DNA from: Massiliimalia sp050943535
GTDB taxonomy: Bacteria > Bacillota > Clostridia > Oscillospirales > Ruminococcaceae
DNA length: 64,000 nucleotides
NCBI GenBank assembly: GCA_050943535.1
Contig: JBMNPJ010000003.1
Span: 233,793 to 297,792, forward strand
Direction: 5' to 3'
Shown here: piece after piece, positions 59,755 through 64,000 of the stretch
Position numbering within the stretch: position 1 is the stretch's first letter
How the letters are laid out: each line of letters begins with the position of its first letter
The notes under the pieces: model-generated
Told to the model about the DNA's origin: nothing
The model's database searches: none
Seen by the model: only the letters and a program-made list of their open reading frames with translations
Position numbers and translations under genes: made by a program

Positions 59755-60912
59755 ATGGTGGATACAGTAAAAGTAGGAATTATCGGTGTAGGAAATATGG
59801 GGACCACCCATGCGAAAAATATTACAGAGGGAAAAGTGCCGGGTATGGTTTTAACAGCGGTAGCAGACCGGAATCCCAGCCGAAGAGAATGGGCACAGCA
59901 GAATTTAGAGGATTCTGTTTTGATATTAGAAGAGGGAACTGATTTGATTGCCAGCGGAGTGTGTGATGCGGTAATTATTGCGGTTCCTCATTATCAGCAT
60001 CCCGATTTGGCGATTCAGGCGTTTGAACATGGTCTTCATGTCATGTGCGAAAAACCTGCCGGGGTTTATACCAAACAGGTTCGCCGTATGAATCAGGCTG
60101 CCAAAGAAAGCGGCACTGTTTTTGGCATGATGTTTAATCAGCGCACCAACTGCGTATATCGGAAAATGTATGAACTGGTTCATGGAGGAGCACTGGGAAA
60201 AATTAAGCGGGTAAACTGGATCATTACCGACTGGTATCGCACCCAGTATTATTATGATTCCGGAGACTGGCGCGCTACCTGGAACGGTGAAGGCGGCGGA
60301 GTTCTTTTGAATCAATGTCCTCATAATCTGGATTTGCTTCAGTGGATCTGCGGAATGCCGTGTAAAGTACAGGCTTTTTGTCATGAAGGAAAATGGCATG
60401 ATATTGAAGTAGAAGACGATGTCACCGCTTATCTGGAATTTGAAAATGGCGCCACCGGTGTCTTTGTAACTACCACAGCAGATGCTCCAGGAACCAACCG
60501 ATTTGAGATTACCTTGGAATGGGGAAAATTGGTTTGTGAAGACAATCAGCTGATACTGTGGAAACTGGAAGAAAATGAGCGGGAGTACTGTAAAAACGCT
60601 CAAACCGGTTTCCAGCCTCCGAAATGGGAAAAAATTCAGGTGGAAACAGATGGTCAAAACGAGCAGCATGTAGGTGTTCTGAAAGCATTTACCGGAAAAA
60701 TTCTTCGTGGAGAACCTTTGGTTGCAAACGGAGAAGAGGGAATCAATGGTTTGACACTGTCCAATGCCATGCATTTATCCAGCTGGCTGGGAAAACCAGT
60801 TACAGTTCCTTTTGATGAAGATCTGTTTTTGAATCTACTGGATGAAAAACGGAAACATTCTAAAGTAAAAACAGGCCCCAGTGTTCAGCTGGATACAGAA
60901 GGCAGTTATTGA
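59755..60912 (+). CDS. Gfo/Idh/MocA family oxidoreductase
   Basis: 385 residues. The Rossmann start is VKVGIIGVGNMGTTHAKNI, and HVMCEKPAGVYTKQVR has the EKP lysine near residue 101. The substrate domain includes GEGGGVLLNQCPHNLDLLQWICG with the catalytic-type His, an NAD(P) sugar dehydrogenase signature. AAAGGAAG lies 6 bases before the ATG. It is the second gene of the operon, 36 bp after the first isomerase. Confidence 0.9.
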   Translation: MVDTVKVGIIGVGNMGTTHAKNITEGKVPGMVLTAVADRNPSRREWAQQNLEDSVLILEEGTDLIASGVCDAVIIAVPHYQHPDLAIQAFEHGLHVMCEKPAGVYTKQVRRMNQAAKESGTVFGMMFNQRTNCVYRKMYELVHGGALGKIKRVNWIITDWYRTQYYYDSGDWRATWNGEGGGVLLNQCPHNLDLLQWICGMPCKVQAFCHEGKWHDIEVEDDVTAYLEFENGATGVFVTTTADAPGTNRFEITLEWGKLVCEDNQLILWKLEENEREYCKNAQTGFQPPKWEKIQVETDGQNEQHVGVLKAFTGKILRGEPLVANGEEGINGLTLSNAMHLSSWLGKPVTVPFDEDLFLNLLDEKRKHSKVKTGPSVQLDTEGSY

Positions 60913-60928
60913 CAGGGGGTAGATATTT

Positions 60929-61780
60929 ATGTTGAAAAAATGTATCATTTCTGGATTTGCCGATGAAATCTGCGAGGATTTTGATACCCAGCTGAAAGTT
61001 TTGCAAAGTTTGTCCATGTCTGCACTGGAGCTGCGGAGCGCAGATGGCATCAATGTTTCCAAATTAACAGGGGAACAGGCAAAAACAATCAAGAAAAAAT
61101 TAGACGGTGCTGGTATTACAGTTTCTTCTGTAGGGTCTCCCATTGGGAAAATTGAGATCACGCAGGAGTTTGCTCCCCATTTTGAAGATTTTCGCCGGAC
61201 CGTGGAGACTGCTCATATTCTGGGAACCAGAAATATTCGCATGTTCAGCTTTTTTATTCCGGAAGGAGAAAAGGCGGAGGATTACCGAGAACCGGTATTG
61301 GAACGTCTGACTCGTTTGAAAGAATATGCCAAACAGGAAGATGTGGTTCTGCTGCATGAGAATGAAAAGGAGATTTATGGGGACACTGCCAAACGGTGCC
61401 TTGATTTAATGGAACAACTGGCAGACGATCACTTTCAGGCGGTATTTGATTTTGCAAACTTTGTTCAGTGCAAACAAAATCCCTTGGAAGCTTTTCAGCT
61501 GCTGAAAGATTATATTGCCTATATTCATGTAAAAGATGCCAAGTGGGAAGATGGAACAGTAGTTCCTGCCGGTCAGGGTGATGGCTGTCTGCGGGAAGTT
61601 TTTGACCGTTTGGATCAGGCAGGCTATACAGGATATCTTTCTTTGGAACCTCATCTGGTAGATTTTGTGGGACTGCAGAATCTGGAAAAGCATGCGGCTG
61701 CAAGGAACAGTAAAAATACAGGGGAAGCTGCTTTTACCATCGCTTATGAAGCACTTTGTAATCTTTTGAAAGGGCAGTGA
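60929..61780 (+). CDS. Sugar phosphate isomerase/epimerase (TIM barrel)
   Basis: 283 residues, a second xylose-isomerase-like barrel distinct from the gene at 58945. It opens CIISGFADEICEDFDTQLKV. Likely ligands are LLHENEKEIYGDT (Glu), AVFDFANFVQC (Asp), YIHVKDA and LSLEPHL (Glu). The metal-ligand spacing fits ketose epimerases. AGGGGGT precedes the ATG. Its stop overlaps an in-frame GTG of the next gene, pointing to tight coupling. Confidence 0.88.
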   Translation: MLKKCIISGFADEICEDFDTQLKVLQSLSMSALELRSADGINVSKLTGEQAKTIKKKLDGAGITVSSVGSPIGKIEITQEFAPHFEDFRRTVETAHILGTRNIRMFSFFIPEGEKAEDYREPVLERLTRLKEYAKQEDVVLLHENEKEIYGDTAKRCLDLMEQLADDHFQAVFDFANFVQCKQNPLEAFQLLKDYIAYIHVKDAKWEDGTVVPAGQGDGCLREVFDRLDQAGYTGYLSLEPHLVDFVGLQNLEKHAAARNSKNTGEAAFTIAYEALCNLLKGQ

Positions 61781-61788
61781 ATATTGTG

Positions 61789-62814
61789 ATGAAAGCAATA
61801 ATTGTAGGCTGTGGAGGAATTGCTCAGGTACACGCAAAAGTACTTTCTTTCATGCCGTCTGTACAATTGGTGGGATGTGCGGATATTCGGATGGAGCGGG
61901 CACAGGCTTTGGCAGGTCAATATGGAATAAACGCATATACTTCTTTGGAGGAGATGCTTGCTCGAGAATCTGCAGATGTACTTCATATTTGTACCCCCCA
62001 TTACCTTCATGTTCCCATGGCAGTTCAGGGATTGCAGAATCATCTTCATGTATTTATGGAAAAACCTCCTGCAATTTCTGCAGAACAGATAAAACAACTG
62101 AAAGAGCAGCTAAAGCTTTCTTGCACTCAATTGGGTGTATGTTTTCAAAACCGATATAATCCCAGTGTACAACAGGTGCGTCATGAGATTGCTTCTGGTG
62201 CCATGGGAAAGGTGTTAGGAGCCAGAGCGTTTGTTACCTGGAAGCGGGAAGAACCCTATTATACAGAAAGTGGATGGAGAGGTACCTGGGAGACAGAGGG
62301 CGGCGGCGTTCTCATAAACCAGTCCATTCATACGCTGGATTTGCTCCGATATTTTTTGGGAGAACCGGATTTGGTGGAAGGAACTGTCAAGAATCATCAT
62401 TTAAAGGGAATCATTCAGGTGGAAGATACCGCAGAGGCATATTTCCGTTTTGGAGATATTCCGGTATTGTTCTATGCCACTACGGCTTATTGTACAGACG
62501 CGCCAGTCTTATTGGAGTTTGCCTGTGAAAAGGCTGTGATTCGCATTGAAAATGAGCGGGTGCAGTACTGTTATTCTGATGGGCGTATGGAAGAAAAGAA
62601 TCTTCATTTTTCTTCTGTATCTTCCGGTTATGGGAAAGATTATTGGGGAAATGGCCATCAGGCATGTATCAGTGATTTTTATCGCTGTATAGAATCAGGA
62701 GAGAAAGCGCCGATTTCTTTAGAAGATGCTTCCTGTACTTTAAAGATGATGCTGGGAATTTATGAATCGTCCAAACAGGGAAAGACGGTTCCGTTAGTGG
62801 ATTCGCTAGCTTAA
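61789..62814 (+). CDS. Gfo/Idh/MocA family oxidoreductase
   Basis: 341 residues. KAIIVGCGGIAQVHAKVL opens the Rossmann fold, HVFMEKPPAISAEQIK has the EKP lysine near residue 93, and ETEGGGVLINQSIHTLDLLRYFLG is the active-site block. It pairs with the isomerase before it. The start could be GTG at 61777 (overlapping the upstream stop), GTG at 61786 or ATG at 61789; AAAGGG at 61769-61774 fits the later two. Last gene of the operon. Confidence 0.9.
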   Translation: MKAIIVGCGGIAQVHAKVLSFMPSVQLVGCADIRMERAQALAGQYGINAYTSLEEMLARESADVLHICTPHYLHVPMAVQGLQNHLHVFMEKPPAISAEQIKQLKEQLKLSCTQLGVCFQNRYNPSVQQVRHEIASGAMGKVLGARAFVTWKREEPYYTESGWRGTWETEGGGVLINQSIHTLDLLRYFLGEPDLVEGTVKNHHLKGIIQVEDTAEAYFRFGDIPVLFYATTAYCTDAPVLLEFACEKAVIRIENERVQYCYSDGRMEEKNLHFSSVSSGYGKDYWGNGHQACISDFYRCIESGEKAPISLEDASCTLKMMLGIYESSKQGKTVPLVDSLA

Positions 62815-62846
62815 GGGATTCTTAAGTAATATTAATAAAAAGTACA

Positions 62847-62874
62847 TTGTATTTTGTGAGAATCTGTGTATAAT
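62847..62874 (+). promoter_or_regulatory. Promoter of the zinc-ribbon gene
   Basis: TTGTAT (62847-62852) and TATAAT (62869-62874) with a 16-bp spacer. Confidence 0.6.
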
Positions 62875-62905
62875 AGAATTAACGTTAAGGAAAGAAGGGG
62901 TTCTC

Positions 62906-63379
62906 ATGAATATAGATGAACTGTTTGATATGGCGAAAGATGCTGTGAATAAAGCAGCTCAAAAAACAAATGATGTGGTTGCTTATTCCAAATTAAAAGT
63001 AGATGCTGTCAGAGTGAATGATGAAATCTGTAAGTTGTATGAAAAATTAGGTCATGCAATTTATGATATGAGAAAAAATGGATATCATAACGATGAAATG
63101 GTAGCATCTGTCTGTGAAGAAATTCGTCAGCTGGAATTGAAACTGGAACAGCTCAATCAAGAAATTGCTGAAAAGAAAAACCTGGTTGTTTGTCCTGTAT
63201 GCGGAGCTCAGAATGATCGGGAAAGCTGTTACTGCGGAAAATGCGGCAGCCGCTTATACGAAACCTGTGATTCCAATCACTTTGATCCAAGAGAAGAAGC
63301 AGAAGAAACACAGACCTCTGAACCACAGCCGGAAAACACAGATTCAGCAGAAACTTCTGAAGAAGAACCAAAAGAATAA
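62906..63379 (+). CDS. Zinc-ribbon protein with coiled coil
   Basis: 157 residues. Residues 1-92 are helical and coiled-coil-like (DEICKLYEKLGHAIYDMRKN, EEIRQLELKLEQLNQEIAEK). A zinc ribbon CPVCGAQNDRESCYCGKCG spans about 93-111. The acidic tail (from about 125) is rich in Glu, Ser and Thr. No signal or membrane span is present. Similar clostridial proteins have no known role; it may be a protein-interaction scaffold. AGAAGGGG lies 7 bases before the ATG. Confidence 0.8.
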   Translation: MNIDELFDMAKDAVNKAAQKTNDVVAYSKLKVDAVRVNDEICKLYEKLGHAIYDMRKNGYHNDEMVASVCEEIRQLELKLEQLNQEIAEKKNLVVCPVCGAQNDRESCYCGKCGSRLYETCDSNHFDPREEAEETQTSEPQPENTDSAETSEEEPKE

Positions 63380-63410
63380 AGAAACTTTTGGAAATATATT
63401 CTGTTTTGAG

Positions 63411-63449
63411 AAGATGCAGACCATTAAAATTGGGTCTGCATCTTTTTTA
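63411..63449 (+). terminator. Terminator after the zinc-ribbon gene
   Basis: AAGATGCAGACC pairs with GGTCTGCATCTT, followed by a T-run. Confidence 0.9.
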
Positions 63450-63618
63450 ATAGGATATTTTGATTGTTTCTGTATAGAATAAAAGATAGTTGGAAGGGGA
63501 TGCTTCCCGTTTAAAGGGTAACATTTCTGATTTTGTTGTCTATTTCAAACAAAAACTTTTCATCTTTTTTCAACTTCTGAAAAAAAACAGGAAATCGAAG
63601 AAAAAGCAGAAAAAAATG

Positions 63619-63647
63619 TTGACATCAATAGAAAAAGATGGTATTAT
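63619..63647 (+). promoter_or_regulatory. rRNA operon promoter P1
   Basis: TTGACA (63619-63624) and TATTAT (63642-63647) with a 17-bp spacer. Confidence 0.7.
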
Positions 63648-63804
63648 AAGTAAGCTATCTCAAACGAGACGGCACCACAGAGCGAAAAAAGTAAGGCAGA
63701 AAGGCCGAAAGAACGAAGTTCATCCTGAGGGGGAGCCCAAGAGCGGAGAGCGGAGGAGAGGCAAAGAAGCTTGAAAAAAGTTTCGAAAGACTTGAAAAAA
63801 GTAC

Positions 63805-63833
63805 TTGACAAACGAAAGCGAATGTGGTAAAAT
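63805..63833 (+). promoter_or_regulatory. rRNA operon promoter P2
   Basis: TTGACA (63805-63810) and TAAAAT (63828-63833) with a 17-bp spacer. Confidence 0.8.
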
Positions 63834-63891
63834 ATTAAAGCTGTCGAAAAACAGCGAATCACACTTCTGAAAAAACTTCTTAAAAAAGGGG

Positions 63892-63920
63892 TTGACAAAA
63901 TAAAGAAGATGTGATAAAAT
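63892..63920 (+). promoter_or_regulatory. rRNA operon promoter P3
   Basis: TTGACA (63892-63897) and TAAAAT (63915-63920) with a 17-bp spacer; same -35, -10 and spacing as P2. Confidence 0.8.
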
Positions 63921-64000
63921 AGAAAGGCACTAAGAACAAGTGCTAATTTGAATCTTGAAAATTAAACAATGTATAAGGTAAAGAAAGTTGAGAAATAAAT
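63921..64000 (+). other. Probable rRNA operon leader (16S begins beyond the window)
   Basis: CTTGAAAATTAAACAATG (about 63954-63971) is a typical Firmicutes rrn leader phrase. No 16S sequence is inside the window. The rest of 63450-63804 is a purine-rich spacer with no gene called. Confidence 0.7.

Overview
The window looks like chromosome from a low-to-mid GC, Gram-positive Clostridia, most likely a gut Oscillospirales/Ruminococcaceae-type organism. The supporting signs are strong AGGAGG-type ribosome binding sites with many TTG/GTG starts, TTGACA-17-TATAAT promoters, a T-box, RecD2, ComF, Hsp33, a yaaO-darA-holB-ricT block, a pyrophosphate-type phosphofructokinase and GTP-type PEP carboxykinase. 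No phage, CRISPR array or intact insertion sequence was seen; one transposase scrap is present. This placement is inferred from gene content, not from a 16S sequence, which begins just beyond the right edge.

Layout. 1-8.8 kb: housekeeping genes (tsaD end, pckG, recD2, comF, an mreB-like gene, asnS). 9.3-14.1 kb: an aminotransferase, a YgjP-type metallopeptidase, then araR and the ruins of an arabinose operon in which araD is whole but araB and araM survive only as end fragments. 14.3-24.2 kb: a metal efflux pump, PPi-PFK, an amidohydrolase/fumarase-alpha/rRNA methyltransferase operon, a P-loop kinase behind a short Arg-Leu-Arg leader peptide, DUF3842, and prfC behind an attenuator-like leader. 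24.3-35.8 kb: M29 aminopeptidase, MATE pump, T-box-controlled type 2 ileS, a histidine phosphatase variant, a secondary alcohol dehydrogenase, a kinase/ECF S-component pair with an unassigned leader RNA, and galU.

36.0-43.4 kb: four tRNAs (Gly, Arg, His, Gln), a transposase relic, a Gfo/Idh/MocA plus TIM-barrel pair, a repeat lipoprotein, a FadR-type regulator and a uracil/xanthine permease. 43.4-53.6 kb: a large GH25 lysozyme with cell-wall repeats, MTA/SAH nucleosidase, an acyltransferase, DUF2284, a VanY-like peptidase, the yaaO-darA-holB-ricT block and a ferredoxin. 53.8-64 kb: a GntR-RCK_C (BusR-like) regulator, a YerC/TrpR-like gene, a methyltransferase, hslO, three tRNAs (Val, Gly, Cys), two regulators, a four-gene sugar operon of alternating TIM-barrel isomerases and Gfo/Idh dehydrogenases, a zinc-ribbon protein, and three tandem promoters leading into an rRNA operon.

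Most interesting points: (1) a 10-codon leader peptide carrying the macrolide-arrest motif RLR in front of an uncharacterised P-loop kinase, which looks like an antibiotic-induced gene; (2) a half-decayed arabinose operon whose AraR operators are still intact; (3) two neighbouring genes (yerC-like and hslO) where a hairpin lies between the Shine-Dalgarno and the start codon; (4) leader RNAs with terminator-like hairpins before prfC and before an ECF transporter gene; (5) two loci pairing Gfo/Idh oxidoreductases with TIM-barrel isomerases, possible 3-keto-sugar pathways.
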